A stretch of DNA of 64,000 nucleotides, from contig JAMWET010002872.1 of NCBI GenBank assembly GCA_024036415.1, positions 289,558 through 353,557 of the forward strand, in the 5' to 3' direction. Of this stretch, positions 23,746-34,885 are shown in pieces (positions within the stretch are counted from its first letter, which is position 1; the number at the start of each line of letters is the position of its first letter). This DNA comes from Prochilodus magdalenae. Taxonomy: Eukaryota > Chordata > Actinopteri > Characiformes > Prochilodontidae. Position numbers and translations under genes: made by a program. The notes beneath the pieces were generated by a model, which did not search any database, was not told the origin of the DNA, and was given only the letters and a program-made list of their open reading frames with translations.

Positions 23746-24523
23746 CATTGTCTCTGACTGCTAAAGTTTAGCACAAGTGAAGAAAGTGTGCAGAATGTGG
23801 TGGCTTGTATGTTGTATCATGCTAAATGATGGTACTTTTTACAATATTGCCAATATTTATGAATTGTAAATTCCCATTCATGTCCTCAATAAGATAAGAT
23901 AAGATAAGATAAGATAAGATAAGAAAGGAAAAGATAAGATAATAGATGAAAGCAGGAAAAAGACTTTGAAGTTGATTTGTTTTAAGGAGGATTGTTGTTA
24001 ATTTACTATCAAAACGTTCACTTCCACCTGCACACCTGTGAAACTGAACCATAAGAAGACCATAAGAACCATCAGAAAAAGTCTATTAAGCTGTTTTAAT
24101 GTAGCCAGAAATAGGTTACTAGGTTAACTAGGGTGTTAGGTTCATTGTAGAGAGAAACAGACAGCAGAAATGTCCCTGTAGTTTGACATGTCATCATGTG
24201 TTAGTTATCTGGAGCGCTGTTCTCCAGACCCTGCATATTAAGATGTGGTCTCTGCTTTAACACGGTTTTTGAGAGAAAGAAAAACAGTAACGTGGGCAGA
24301 GCAGTGAACTTCCGGGGCCAGAAGTGGGAACCACTTACAAAGGATGTGAAAATATGTAAAGTCATTTGCAAAAGTTTCCATGTTTTGTTGATGTTCTAAG
24401 TGGACATAAGTGAATACAATATCTGCAGAGAACACACAGCACATGTTACTGATCATTTCTAAGTGTAATCCAGCTACTAATAAGCAGTTTATGCAATAAA
24501 GATTACTGTTAGCTCATAGTTCT
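23746..24523. other. Gene A upstream region
   Basis: Holds the GATAA pentanucleotide run at 23,890-23,942. The first 100 bp resemble the upstream remnants at 27.9 and 36.4 kb. Nothing else is recognised. Confidence 0.4.
23890..23942. repeat. (GATAA)n microsatellite
   Basis: About ten pentanucleotide units 'aagat' with one interruption. Confidence 0.95.
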
Positions 24524-24640
24524 GCCATGGACTGGTGGGTTGTCCAGAGTGTTTCCTGCCTTCTGACCAATGAGCACTGGCATGGCCTTCAGCAATAAGT
24601 GGATAAGTGGTCTAGAAGATAAATGAATGGCTAGTTAGCT
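24524..24640 (+). repeat. Teleost interspersed repeat fragment
   Basis: 'ccatggactggtgggttgtc ... tgccttctgaccaatgagc ... aagtggataagtggtctaga' ending in 'gataaatgaatgg'. Same family end as 12,601-12,719. Confidence 0.6.
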
Positions 24641-25049
24641 ACCAACTAAAGCTGTGCCCATAGTACACTAACCTTATTTTGTTTGCCTTGGATTTTCTGG
24701 TCATTGGCTGGTCTGGTTAATCATGTATGTAGATTTGGGTTCAGGTTACATCTGGAGCTGCAGCTACATTGCTGGAGGTGGATTCACAGTTCTCTTAAAT
24801 ATTGGACACCAGTGTGGACATATTAATAAAGAAGCTTTGGAGTTGCAGATTCCTTCTATGAGTCCTTGACCTCGATTAGATCACTAATCCAGTCTCTCTG
24901 ACTGTCTAACACCATAACTGAAGAGTCAAACTATCAAATATTTACAGGTCCTGATGTAAAGGTTGATACTGAGCAAACATTGTTATGCATAATTCTAATA
25001 CGTAACACATCACGTTTCTTTCTGTAGGTCACAAGCAGCTTCATGTGAG

Positions 25050-25446
25050 CTGTATGACTGTTTAGCTGTTTACCTCAACATTAGCTGCTATTCTTAATGC
25101 ATGCACTGTACAATATTATATACACATCTACTGTTTACAACCACATATTTAATTGCACTTGCTCACTTGCACACCTAGCTACCCAGCCATACTGTACTTT
25201 CCCATATGTACACTTACACTAATCTGTATTCCATTAACTGGCACCTCAAGAACATTTTAAAACACAGTCACTACTCTTGCACATCTGTTTTACTATTTAT
25301 CCACATATTGTATTGTCTTTTTGTTTTTGCACTGTTACTTACTATTTATCTATTTCAGTTAATTTCTGAACTGGAGAGTCACTTGTTGCATCGTTGTACT
25401 GTGCAACCCTGAATTGGTATAATGACAATAAAAATAATTTTGATTT
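25050..25446 (+). mobile_element. LINE 3' end
   Basis: Ends in 'tggtataatgacaataaaa ataattttgattt', the typical 3' terminus of teleost L2/RTE-type LINEs. It is preceded by AT-rich text with 'gcacttgctcacttgcacac', also usual in their 3' UTR. 5'-truncated and non-coding. Confidence 0.6.
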
Positions 25447-25458
25447 GAATGTGCACCA

Positions 25459-25464
25459 TTTATT
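25459..25464 (-). other. Poly(A) signal of B1
   Basis: Minus-strand AATAAA about 315 bp beyond the B1 stop. It is analogous in distance to the signals of B2-B6 (about 215-270 bp). Confidence 0.5.
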
Positions 25465-25777
25465 GTACAGTATTTCAGACATCCACATCGACACTAAAGT
25501 ATATAAATAGAAAAAAGAAAAAAATTGTTTCTGAAAAGTATATACATTAAACATCTCGTATGGAGCACATAGTGTAAATAACTGCATCATAACTCCCCTT
25601 TTATAAATTAAACAACAGTAATATTTACAGTATTTACAATATACAGCAACTAGTTTAAGCAAATATGTACATTTTAAGCAGCTCAGGTGTTAAAGAAAAC
25701 TAAATATACAGTCAGCAGTGTACACTGTCTCAGTGCTCACAGTGTTCACAATCTCTTCTGTTGTGGTGTCACATACT

Positions 25778-26408
25778 TTACTGCGGGCCCCTGAAAAAAA
25801 AAAACAAGAGTTAAAAAACATATTCTTTTTTTGCGAACAGCGTACTTTGGTCTTCAGCGTTTTTCACTGAATAGCAGCTCAGAGTAAAGAGCACCTATCA
25901 GTCTTCATGTGTTCATACTGATGTTCTCACCTCTTTTCAATCATTCTCTTGATGTAATTCTGGGCAAAGCTGGATTCTGGGTTCAAGCATTTTTGTCCTG
26001 CGCCGTTCTTCAGAGTGACACTAAAAGAGTAAAACACACCAGTTAGATGTCTGAAAGGATTTAAACTGTTGGTGTTTTACATCATTCGATTATGAATTGA
26101 TGGAGACTCACATGATTTCCACGTTTTCACAAGATGGACCAGCCGGATAAACCTCAACCTTCTCAACACGCTGTAGACGAACCATGTTCACCCCAGAACC
26201 TTGACATAAGCACCTCTTCACGCTCGTCCTGGCCTGACCTGCAAACACACACAGTTATATATGTAAATATCATTCACTGTAATGTTACATCTCTCAGATT
26301 ACAGATCAAATGATCTTCAGTTGAATAAAGAATGAAGGAAGGAATCCTACCTTGTACGCTCACGATCAGCAGACAAGCAAGAACAACAAAAGCTGCAGCA
26401 GATTTCAT
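25778..26408 (-). CDS. cxcl11: CXCL11-like chemokine B1
   Basis: Exons are 26408-26351 (58 bp), 26238-26112 (127 bp), 26020-25931 (90 bp) and 25790-25778 (13 bp). All introns are GT-AG and all are about 90-140 bp, the usual compact teleost layout. The protein has 95 residues: signal peptide M1-G20, then Q-A-R-T-S-V-K-R before the pair C29-L-C31, with C56 and C73 completing the two disulphides. V-N-M-V-R-L-Q-R-V-E-K-V-E-V-Y is the expected N-loop and first strand. K-C-L-N-P-E-S-S-F-A-Q-N-Y-I-K-R leads into the C-terminal helix. It is ELR-negative. The mature protein equals B2, B4, B5 and B6 except for the last exon, which reads G-P-Q-stop (TAA) instead of S-L-Q-stop (TGA). Role by family: secreted CXCR3-type attractant for lymphocytes. 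Gene name tentative. Confidence 0.94.
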
Positions 26409-26514
26409 ATTGCTCTGGTTCTTGAAGATGTTCTGGGTGATGATTTAAAGTCTGCTGGTTTCTGTTGAGGCAGCTGTCAGAGTGAAGCAGTGGCTGAATG
26501 AGGGCTCTTCTCCT

Positions 26515-26600
26515 CTTATATACGCTCAGATTGGCCTTTCCTTGGTGTTTTGGTGGAAATGGCCTTGGAGCTGCTTTCACTTCCCTCAGTTCTCACTTCC
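26515..26600 (-). promoter_or_regulatory. B1 promoter: TATA, CCAAT, ETS/IRF element
   Basis: On the minus strand TATATAAG lies near 26523-26516, a CCAAT pentamer at 26534-26530, and an ETS/IRF composite match GGAAGTGAAA (consensus GGAANNGAAA) at 26584-26575. A second GGAAGTGAGA lies at 26600-26591. Confidence 0.6.
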
Positions 26601-26879
26601 TCTTGAATTTCTTACTTCTTATAAATATTTTAGTCAGGGCAGATTTCATCATCACCACGACATACCCTAGCACTGAAATGCATACAATCTCTGAATCGTA
26701 AATCTACAATATAATAGACTTAGCTTGACTTTTCCCAGTCCAGAATGGGTCACTCACATGTGTAATAAGAATTATACCCAGTTTTTGGTACAGCAGTGGT
26801 GTTCTGGCTGTCTAGTGGAGCTGATAATCATTTAGCTCCAGTTAATTGGGAATGGATCCACACAGCAGAGTATGACCTG

Positions 26880-27193
26880 AAGTTACAATATAACTATAGC
26901 TAATATAAATAGAGCTGGTCCGGGGAGCAGGGTCAGTTGTTGGTGTGGAGCTGGACTCTGTGGTGAAGGTGGCGGAGAGGAGGACACTGCACAAACTGCT
27001 GTGTTATGGATGATGATGGGCACTCACTGCACACCATCATCATGGACAAAAGAAGCAAGTTCAGTGGCAGGCTGCTGTCACAGAGCTGCTCCACAGACAG
27101 ACTCAGGAGATCCTTTGTCCCAGCGGGGACGGAAGAGGGAAGAGGACTGCTGAGGACTAAATTCTCTTGAGATCTATCTATCTATCTATCTAC
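26880..27193 (+). mobile_element. LINE 3' fragment with (CTAT)n tail
   Basis: Reads 'R-L-L-S-Q-S-C-S-T-D-R-L-R-R-S-F-V-P' around 27,070-27,125, like the C-terminal R-x-R-R-S-F-x-P block of L2/Rex-type RT proteins. It ends in a CTAT microsatellite (27,173-27,193), the usual 3' tail. 5'-truncated. Confidence 0.55.
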
Positions 27194-27469
27194 CTTAAAC
27201 CCACACCGCATGTCATAAATCTTTTAGATATAGGTCAGTGTGGCATCTTGACCAAAGAACATGTTGAGTCATAGGAAATATATGCACAATGACACACAAT
27301 GGTTACCGTTAATAGCATAGCTTAGCATAATTAGCATATCAAGTAAATAAGCTCCATTGTAGATAAACTACAATGTATGTTCATTCCAGAATGTGCTATT
27401 ATGTAGATTTCTCAACCTGTGCCAGATATTTGTCTCCTCCTTCCTTTCCTTTGGAGTTTCTAGCCTGTT

Positions 27470-28020
27470 TTGGAAAGCAAAGTGTGTTTTATGATGCATC
27501 ATCTAAAACAACAAGAACTGATGCAAGCAGGTCAAAGCCTGTATGGAGCTCCTACCTTTCTTACCCCTGTTGTCCACTACAAGCATATGTAAAAATGAAT
27601 ATGTAAAAGCCAGACTATTACAGACTATCTTTTAATTTCACTCTCAGTCTTGAAGATCTGGTCAGCTTTAGGTTCAAAGACAGTTGGAAGTTGTACTTGT
27701 CAGTGAATGTGAACCAGTGCTGTAACGGACACTCTAAACTGAGGTTTCCCCATTGGAATTCTGTATTTCAGATTGTTATGACTCTCCACTTTTTGTTTCA
27801 GTTCAGGTTCCGTTTCTTCTGCTTTTCTTCTTTTCTTGGAAATACTTCTCTGAATGCTGCTAATGTCTCATGCAAGTGAATAGCAGGGCTACATTTCAGA
27901 TGAATAAGTAAAAGTGTGCAGAATGCAGACATGGGATTTAAAGGAGAGGTCTGGCTGGCTGACTTGATTCTTGTATCATGCTGAATTCATGGCATTGTTA
28001 GTCATTAATTCCTATTTATT
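27470..28020 (-). pseudogene. Dead A-type chemokine: exon 1 and promoter only
   Basis: The block aligns along its length with 23,380-23,840 (end of intron 1, exon 1, 5' UTR and promoter of gene A). Shared landmarks are 'tgatgcatcatctaaaacaa', 'ttgaagatctggtcag', 'aaagtgtgcagaatg' and 'gtatcatgctgaa'. The start codon region is changed (gene A ATGAAGATA reads ATTAAAAGATA here), the signal-peptide codons are disrupted, and exons 2-4 are absent downstream. Of the promoter, the GAS-like 'ttcttggaa' survives (27,834-27,842) but the ISRE core is lost. Confidence 0.82.
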
Positions 28021-28979
28021 TACTAACTGGCTAGCCAATATAGAGAGGCAACATCAAAGAAATATCAACCAATACTGACAACTGAAACCAAACTTACATT
28101 TCTGCCAGAAAGACACAAAAGCAAAAGTGTTGGAAATGATATTTCATCTTCTGTAAGGTGTACAATTTGAAAGATGATTATTTTCAAACAACTAAGGAGT
28201 TTTTGGTGTAGGCGCAAGAACTGGTGGAGTCACTGGACAACAGGACAGGGGCTAAAATAGTGGTGGGCGAGGAAGGAGAAGAACATAGAAACGTTGGCAC
28301 CTGAAAGCGGCAAAGCATGAGCATAAGTTGAATTCTTTAAAGACAGGTGGCACACTCTGACTGGCCAGAGTAATGAAGGAATGAGTGACGTAGCATGGGA
28401 GTCTTCCAGGCAAGACTTGCACTAAAGCTTTTAAATTCATTGTGTAGTTTTCTTTTAATGGGAAGGATTTTATCTATTACTGGATAAATCTCTTTACAGA
28501 TGTGCAACTCACGCCATGTGCGCTACTAGCATGTGCTCCCCCATACCATCACAGATGCTGGCTTTGATACTGTGCACTGAAAGCAAGTAGGATGATCATG
28601 GTCCTCTTAAGCTCTGAGGTCATGGCGTCCAATAAAAAAAAGTGAATAACACACTGACATATACAGATCTGTTAGCCCTTTCCCTCTGGACCCTCTACTA
28701 AATTGACTCAACAAGTGGTGTGAGGGACTAAACCACAGCAAATCTCAAAAGTCAAGACAGGCGTTGGCTAAATGTATCACATTTTCCCAGGTCAGGAGGT
28801 CATATTTACAGTGGTGACACGTCTTCGATTTTTGATCTATTTATGTATATAAACTGCTGCAATAGATTTTAAACTAGCTTGTGTACAACTAATCAGACAA
28901 TAAGGTGCAGAATAATTACATTTACATATAATTTAGTGAGATAATTACTTAAATAATCTTCTTAAACACTGTATAGGAA
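28021..28979. other. Intergenic stretch
   Basis: Shares a short block with the other units ('gtagttttcttttaatgggaa' at about 28,444, like 36,930). Otherwise nothing is recognised. Confidence 0.4.
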
Positions 28980-29365
28980 CACATAACATACCCCCACTCC
29001 TCTTATTTATTTAGAATTACATAAACACATATGATCTATATACAGAACACTTTTCTCACTTTCTGTTCTTCCTGTACTGCACTTCCTATTCATCTTGGTA
29101 ACAGTTTTAACAGCACTCCATCCTCTGTGACAGACTAGTGCTACTTCTTGTATTCCACTTTTATATGCCTTAAGTTAATCTGCCTCTACATCCGGACTGC
29201 TGCACTCAGCACATTTGTGTGTGTGATAGGAATGTGTGTGTTGTTCTTTGTGAAATGTTGTCACAGTGCTGTGTACTGTGAGCTAAGGTAATCAAAAACA
29301 AATTCCTTGTATGTGTAAACATACTTGACCAAAAAGGCTTGATTCTGACTCTGATTCTGATAATT
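28980..29365 (+). mobile_element. LINE 3' end
   Basis: 'tacttcttgtattccac ... attccttgtatgtgtaaac' then 'gcttgattctgactctgatt' is the standard 3' tail of teleost L2/CR1-like LINEs. 5'-truncated and non-coding. Confidence 0.65.
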
Positions 29366-29579
29366 GGTGGTGGGCAGGGATTACTCCTAAACTAACATAT
29401 TGTATTTGCAGCTTCCTTCAGCAAATCCCTGACATCATAACTGACACATCAAATATCAGCTCAAATATCTACAGGTCCTGACAGGAACACCAGTATTGAA
29501 CAGACAATGTTATGCATAGTGGTAAAAAGTAACACACCACATTTGTTTCTGTAGGTTTCAGGCACCTTCATGTGCACAA

Positions 29580-29585
29580 TTTATT
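29580..29585 (-). other. Poly(A) signal of B2
   Basis: AATAAA on the minus strand about 255 bp beyond the stop, right beside the 'gtgcac' block that marks the 3' end of each B gene. Confidence 0.6.
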
Positions 29586-29840
29586 TCATCTCAGATATCA
29601 ACATCAAAACCAACAAAGCATATAAAACAATCCTACAAAGTGCTTATGTGCATTAAACATATTAAAGTACATAGTTAAATAACTACATATGTTTAATAAA
29701 TTAAACAATTTACAGTATTTACAGTACACAGCAAGTAGGTTCAGTATTTCAGGTAGTACTATATACATGCAGTCAGCAGTGTAGACTGTCTCAGTGCCCT
29801 CACTGAGTTCTTCCACACCTTCACTGATGTACCACAAGCT

Positions 29841-30465
29841 TCACTGCAGACTCCTGAAAACCAAACATTTTAGATCATATTAATGTTGATCTGTGATGAT
29901 TAATATAGCCTATAGTAGTTTTCACTGAATAGCAGCTCAGAGTAAAGAGCACCTATCAGTCTTCATGTGTTCATACTGATGTTCTCACCTCTTTTCAATC
30001 ATTCTCTTGATGTAATTCTGGGCAAAGCTGGATTCTGGGTTCAAGCATTTTTGTCCTGCGCCGTTCTTCAGAGTGACACTAAAAGAGTAAAACACGCCAG
30101 TTAGACGTCTGAAAGGATTTAAACTGTTGGTGTTTTACATCATTGATTATTAATTGATGGAGACTCACATAATTTCCACGTTTTCACAAGATGGACCAGC
30201 CGGATAAACCTCAACCTTCTCAACCCGCTGTAGACGAACCATGTTCACCCCAGAACCTTGACATAAGCACCTCTTCACGCTCGTCCTGGCCTGACCTGCA
30301 AACACACACAGTTATATATGTAAATATCATTCACTGTAATGTTACATCTCTCAGATTACAGATCAAATGATCTTCAGTTAAATGAAGAATGAAGGAAGGA
30401 ATCCTACCTTGTACGCTCACGATCAGCAGACAAGCAAGAACAACAAAAGCTGCAGCAGATTTCAT
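29841..30465 (-). CDS. cxcl11: CXCL11-like chemokine B2
   Basis: Exons are 30465-30408 (58 bp), 30295-30169 (127 bp), 30078-29989 (90 bp) and 29853-29841 (13 bp), totalling 288 bp, 95 residues plus TGA. It has signal peptide M1-G20, C29-L-C31, C56 and C73. The last exon encodes S-L-Q. The predicted protein is the same as those of B4, B5 and B6, although the flanking DNA is much more diverged from them than they are from each other. That points to conversion or selection acting on the coding part. It lies 4.1 kb from B1 with a dead A-type gene and a LINE tail between. Expected role as for B1. Confidence 0.94.
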
Positions 30466-30565
30466 ATTGCTCTGGTTCTTGAAGATGTTCTGGGTTTGGA
30501 GTATGCTGGTTTCTGTTGAGGCAGCTGTCAGAGTGAAGCAGTGGCTGAATGAGGGCTCTTCTCCT

Positions 30566-30655
30566 CTTATATACGCTCAGATTGGCCTTTCCCTGGTGTT
30601 TTGGTGGAAATGGCCTTGGAGCTGCTTTCACTTCCCTCAGTTCTCACTTCCTCTT
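30566..30655 (-). promoter_or_regulatory. B2 promoter: TATA, CCAAT, ETS/IRF element
   Basis: TATATAAG at 30573-30566, CCAAT at 30585-30581 and GGAAGTGAAA at 30635-30626, all on the minus strand. The promoter sequence is nearly the same as B1 and shares its 'ggcctttccctggtg' block. Confidence 0.6.
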
Positions 30656-30779
30656 GAATTTCTTGCTTCTTAGAAATGGCTCAGTTTTAGTCAACAGTTC
30701 ATTAGGGCAGATTTCATCATTGGGATCAGATGTTCTCTGTGACTGTAATGCATCATTCATCAGAACAATATCTAATTCT

Positions 30780-31196
30780 ACGCTGGCAACCTCCTCATTC
30801 TTTAAGTTGGAGACAATGGATCCTGACATGTGTGGACGTCATTAACTTGGAATTGTCGACTGCGCGTATCCATGGTGCTAAAGGAAGCACAGTAAAGGCC
30901 TGGGAAGATGCTGTTGATAAGTTTGCCGAAGTACTCTGAACTCTGATCTAAGCTCCGCTCACTATCTATTATTATTATCATCATTATTAATATTGTTATT
31001 GCATCTATTTACCTTCAGTTATTCTACGACTGTATTGTATTCACTTTCTTTCATGTTAATCTGGCCATTTGAAGGTGGGGTGCCATGGGGAGGGCTATGG
31101 GATGGAGGCGTCGTGGGGTGGAATATTGATTGATAGTTTTCTCTTTCTGTCCGTTTAAATGACAATAAATATTTGATCAAAAAAAAAAAAAAAAAA
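30780..31196 (+). mobile_element. L1-like LINE 3' end with poly(A) tail
   Basis: A 3' UTR-like segment ends in 'caataaatatttgatc' and an 18-A run at 31,179-31,196, the signature of target-primed L1-type insertion. No ORF2 motif remains. The long A run suggests a fairly recent insertion. Confidence 0.65.
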
Positions 31197-32317
31197 GGAC
31201 AACATCTAATAAAGCACAACATTTAAAATAGCAGACCAGCACAGAATAAATAAAACAAAATAATGGGCATTTAGAAATCACTCTAATCATTTTGACTGTA
31301 GAAACATAAATATTGATGTACAAGTTTAAACTATAATGCATGTAGCGCAAATGTACATGATTTTGTCCTGGTGTTTCCCCACATTTCACTTTAGCTACAG
31401 CTCCATCCTGGCTCCACCAGTTTACCATTATATAAGCATTTAGTTCATGCGCTCATAATTTTGCAATTTCCTTGTTCCCAATTTCCTCAATATTTCCAGT
31501 GTTTTCTGCATAACAGCCTGTATCTACATTAAAACATATATCATTTTTGTGACGAACTGCTAATGGCATTTCACAACAGGGGTGGAGGAAGGTAGTGGGT
31601 AGAGAAGGCAGGACAGTTCTACACAATGTTAGGTGTGCACACAAGTTAAACATGGAACAAAGGCAATACAAAACAACCAACCAGACAATGAACATTGTAC
31701 AATCCAATAGGAAACTTGAGTTCCTCAATAGAATCACATACATTTTACAAGTTATTGATTGTTGGATGGCTTTGCTCATTAGGCTTAGCAATGGAACAGC
31801 TAATATCATCCTTTTCTGATAAATGAATGGCTGAGTTATCACTTAAGAGATGTGTAAAACATCAATTCTTTTCAATTATATATCTACTGTAGTGTTAAAT
31901 AGACCTCTTATAGATCTGCTACTTTAGAATATACTTTCCAGAACATGTGTGTAAATAAACCAGGTGTGGAGCTCCAAATATTGCAGACCTGACTAGAAAT
32001 ACATTTTATTTTATATCTCCTGTAAGGTGCTGCATATGCTCTATGGATTATTTTATAATGAGTAAAATAATATAGTAAAATAGTCAAACTTAATTAGACC
32101 ATGCAGTGTTTCTCATATACAGCAGTAGAGGAAAGTTTTCACGGCCTCATGAGGTGTTCAACTGACAACTGCTTTTAGGTGTTTTGTTTATGAGGCTGTG
32201 CGTCTGATGAACGCTGCACGGACACTTTAACTTACATTGCACTCCCACTACTGCATCCTTGCACCTTCTGTACTGTTAATGCACTTTATTTATTGCCAAG
32301 CCTACCGTATACTCATG
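31197..32317. other. Intergenic stretch, nothing recognised
   Basis: A 129-codon minus frame at 31,453-31,842 has no motif, signal peptide or splice context. I regard it as chance. Confidence 0.4.
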
Positions 32318-32640
32318 TTTACTCAGTCCCCAGACCTGAATATTATTGAAAATCTGTGGTGTCACTTAAAGAGAGCTGTCCATGCTGGGAAACCATCAAA
32401 CCTGAATGAACTAGAGATGTTTTGTAAAGAAGAATGGTCTAAAATACCTTCAGCCACAATCCAGACTCTCATTAGAAGCTATAGGAAGCGTTTAGAGGTT
32501 GTTATTTCTGCGAAAGGAGAATCTACTAAATATTGAGTTAAGGTTTTTTTTTTTTGGTGCCCAAATTTATGCACCTGCCTAATTTTGTTTAACCAATTAT
32601 TGCACACTTTCTGTAAATCATATAAACATGATTTATATGT
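32318..32640 (+). pseudogene. Tc1 transposase C-terminus remnant
   Basis: The frame reads 'T-Q-S-P-D-L-N-I-I-E-N-L-W' (Tc1 S-P-D-L-N-P-I-E-N-L-W, including the last catalytic E). It continues for 60 residues through 'F-C-K-E-E-W-S-K-I-P-S-A-T' and 'Y-R-K-R-L-E-V-V' to a stop at 32,536. The 3' non-coding end 'ggtgcccaaatttatgcacc' follows. The N-terminal DNA-binding and first catalytic parts are missing. Confidence 0.88.
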
Positions 32641-33320
32641 TGGATGTTGGCCAAGCTGTCATCCATAATGGAAAACACCTCTCACTTACTACAAGAGACA
32701 GTTGCGGCACTGGCCAGCAACTTCAGTGACAGGCTCCTCCACCTGCATTGTGGTAAAGAGAGATACCGCAGCTCTTTTCTACCCACTGCTGTTTGGCTCT
32801 ACAACCGGCATCTCCCCAAGCAGAGCATCAAACATTTGCTACTGTAGTACACTATATGGACCCATATCTATCTAAATATTCAATGTGACTGAATTATTGA
32901 CCAATAATTGCTGCTCCACCTCACCTTATCACCTGTATATCACCTGGATACATCTTGTACCAACTGCTAACTCTGTCACTGTAATTCTGACTGCCTATAA
33001 CCTCAGTATTTAGGTGACTGCCAGATTATCAGGATCTGTGTAGCTAGTAAACATAACTGTGAAATATCTTTAAAATATCTGTGCAATATCTTTTAGTTAC
33101 CGTGTCATATATATCTGGGCAATTACAATGTATTTGTGTAGTTTCCCTCTTATATTTTATTGTATTTTCAACCTGACAATTTATTTTCTGTAATTTCTTA
33201 TTGTGTATTCTGTAAACCTGCACTTTAGTCTGCCTTTTGTTCTGTATCTGTTCTGATATTCTTCTGCTATAACAATGCAAGTTTCCCTATGTGGGATAAT
33301 CAAGGTTATCTTATCTTCAA
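32641..33320 (+). mobile_element. LINE 3' end with RT C-terminal coding
   Basis: The plus frame at 32,644-32,847 reads 'S-D-R-L-L-H-L-H-C-G-K-E-R-Y-R-S-S-F-L-P' followed by 'T-A-V-W-L-Y-N', the conserved C-terminal end of L2/Rex-type RT proteins. A roughly 470-bp 3' UTR follows and ends in 'tgtgggataatcaaggttatcttatct'-type sequence. The upstream RT domain is missing. Confidence 0.8.
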
Positions 33321-33852
33321 CCAGCAGCAGTAATAAAATCACACAACATGGCTCCCACTTACAGGATGCTACTGGGGTGGTGATGTAAAAAAAGGTGGAT
33401 CTTCAGTCTCTTTAGTGTCAACCGCTGAGAGAAGCTGCTTGATATTATCCAAGCATTGAGAAACTGTCTGGAGTGTGAACTAAAGTGGCTTGCTGTTCAC
33501 CAGTTTGTTTTGCAAAAAGAAATTGCAGCTGTGGAATAAGAAGCCAATTCAGCCTTGTGCAAAGATGAACATCAGCCGTGTCCTTTGACACTGTTTGGAA
33601 AAGTTATAAAGCATATCAACATCCCCTTCACAGTCTGGAACAGTAGATGATTTTCGTTCCTGTTGTCTATTGTTTGTTGACGGCTAGAGTGTAGCTGATG
33701 TATGTAATTATTTGAGATGTTAATATTAATGAGTCAAGACTGATACGTAACATTGTAATATTAAAATAATAATAAAACATTGTTAAGCATGCTGCTAATA
33801 AGTAACACATCAGGCTTGTTTCTGTAGGTTTCAGGCACCTTCACGTGCACAA
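33321..33852. other. Intergenic stretch, B2-B3
   Basis: From about 33,785 it joins the conserved B-gene 3' flank ('taacacatcaggcttgtttc'). Before that nothing is recognised. Confidence 0.4.
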
Positions 33853-33858
33853 TTTATT
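33853..33858 (-). other. Poly(A) signal of B3
   Basis: Minus-strand AATAAA about 210 bp beyond the B3 stop, in the conserved 'cacgtgcacaatttatt' block. Confidence 0.6.
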
Positions 33859-34067
33859 ATAATTCAGAAATCAACACCAAATGTTTCTGTGTTTGTACAT
33901 TAACATCACACAGTATATAGTTAAATAACTGCACCACTTTCATAAATTACACAGTTAATATTTACAGCATTTACACTATACAGCAAGTAGGTTCAGTATT
34001 TAAGGAAGTATTTTATATATAGCCAGACAATCTCTTCTTCCACATCTTCACTGTTGTACCACATGCA

Positions 34068-34696
34068 TCACTGCAGACTCCTAAAAAAACAAAAAACATT
34101 TTAGATCATATTAATGTTGATCTGTGATGATTAATATAGCCTATAGTAGTTTTCACTGAATAGCAGCTCAGAGTAAAGAGCACCTATCAGTCTTCATGTG
34201 TTCATACTGATGTTCTCACCTCTTTTTAATCATTCTCTTGATGTAATTCTGGGCAAAGCTGGATTCTGGGATCAAGCATTTTTGTCCTGCGCCGTTCTTC
34301 AGAGTGACACTAAAAGAGTAAAACAACCAGTTAGATGTCTGAAAGGATTTAAACTGTTGGTGTTTTACATCATTTGATTATGAATTGATGGAGACTCACA
34401 TAACTTCCACGTTTTCACAAGATGGACCAGCCGGATAAACCTCAACCTTCTCAACACGCTGTAGACGAACCATGTTCACCCCAGAACCTTGACATAAGCA
34501 CCTCTTCATGCTCGTCCTGGCCTGACCTGCAAACACACACAGTTATATATGTAAATATCATTCACTGTAATGTTACATCTCTCAGATTACAGATCAAATC
34601 ATCTTCAGTTAAATGAAGAATGAAGGAAGGAATCCTACCTTGTACGCTCACGATCAGCAGACAAGCAAGAACAACAAAAGCTGCAGCAGATTTCAT
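34068..34696 (-). CDS. cxcl11: CXCL11-like chemokine B3, variant protein
   Basis: Exons are 34696-34639 (58 bp), 34526-34400 (127 bp), 34309-34220 (90 bp) and 34080-34068 (13 bp), with intact GT-AG borders and 95 residues. Compared with B2/B4/B5/B6 the protein has four changes: V26M just before the CXC pair, I61V, N75I inside the otherwise fixed K-C-L-N-P-E block, and E90K in the C-terminal helix. All cysteines (29, 31, 56, 73) remain. The last exon is S-L-Q. It opens the run of three near-identical tandem units. The N75I change hits a residue conserved in genes A and B7 too, so altered receptor use or relaxed constraint is possible (inference). Confidence 0.93.
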
Positions 34697-34800
34697 ATTG
34701 CTCTGGTTCTTGAAGATGTTCTGGGTGATGATTTGAAGCTTGGTTTTGCTTGAGGCAGCTGTCAGAATGAAGCGGTGTTTAAATACTGGACTCATCTCCT

Positions 34801-34885
34801 CTTATATATGCTCAGATTGGCCTTTCCCCGCTTCCCCTGGTGGAAATTGCCTTTTTTGGAGCTACTTTTACTTCCCTCAAGTCTC
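34801..34885 (-). promoter_or_regulatory. B3 promoter: TATA, CCAAT, altered ETS/IRF site
   Basis: TATATAAG at 34808-34801 and CCAAT at 34820-34816. The site that is GGAAGTGAAA in B1 and B2 reads GGAAGTAAAA here (34875-34866), breaking the GGAANNGAAA consensus. The region is 'class 2' together with B4 and B5. Confidence 0.55.

Noticed and set aside
26135..26329. Plus-strand ORF starting MDQPDKPQPSQ, repeated at 34.4, 41.9, 45.5 and 50.1 kb
   Set aside because: It is the antisense of chemokine exon 2 plus part of intron 1 in each copy. The minus-strand frame has the signal peptide, cysteines and splice sites, so the repeated ORF is a shadow of duplicated exons.
31453..31842. 129-codon minus ORF
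   Set aside because: No signal peptide, motif, splice sites or repeat match, and it lies in AT-rich intergenic DNA between repeats. The length alone is not convincing.
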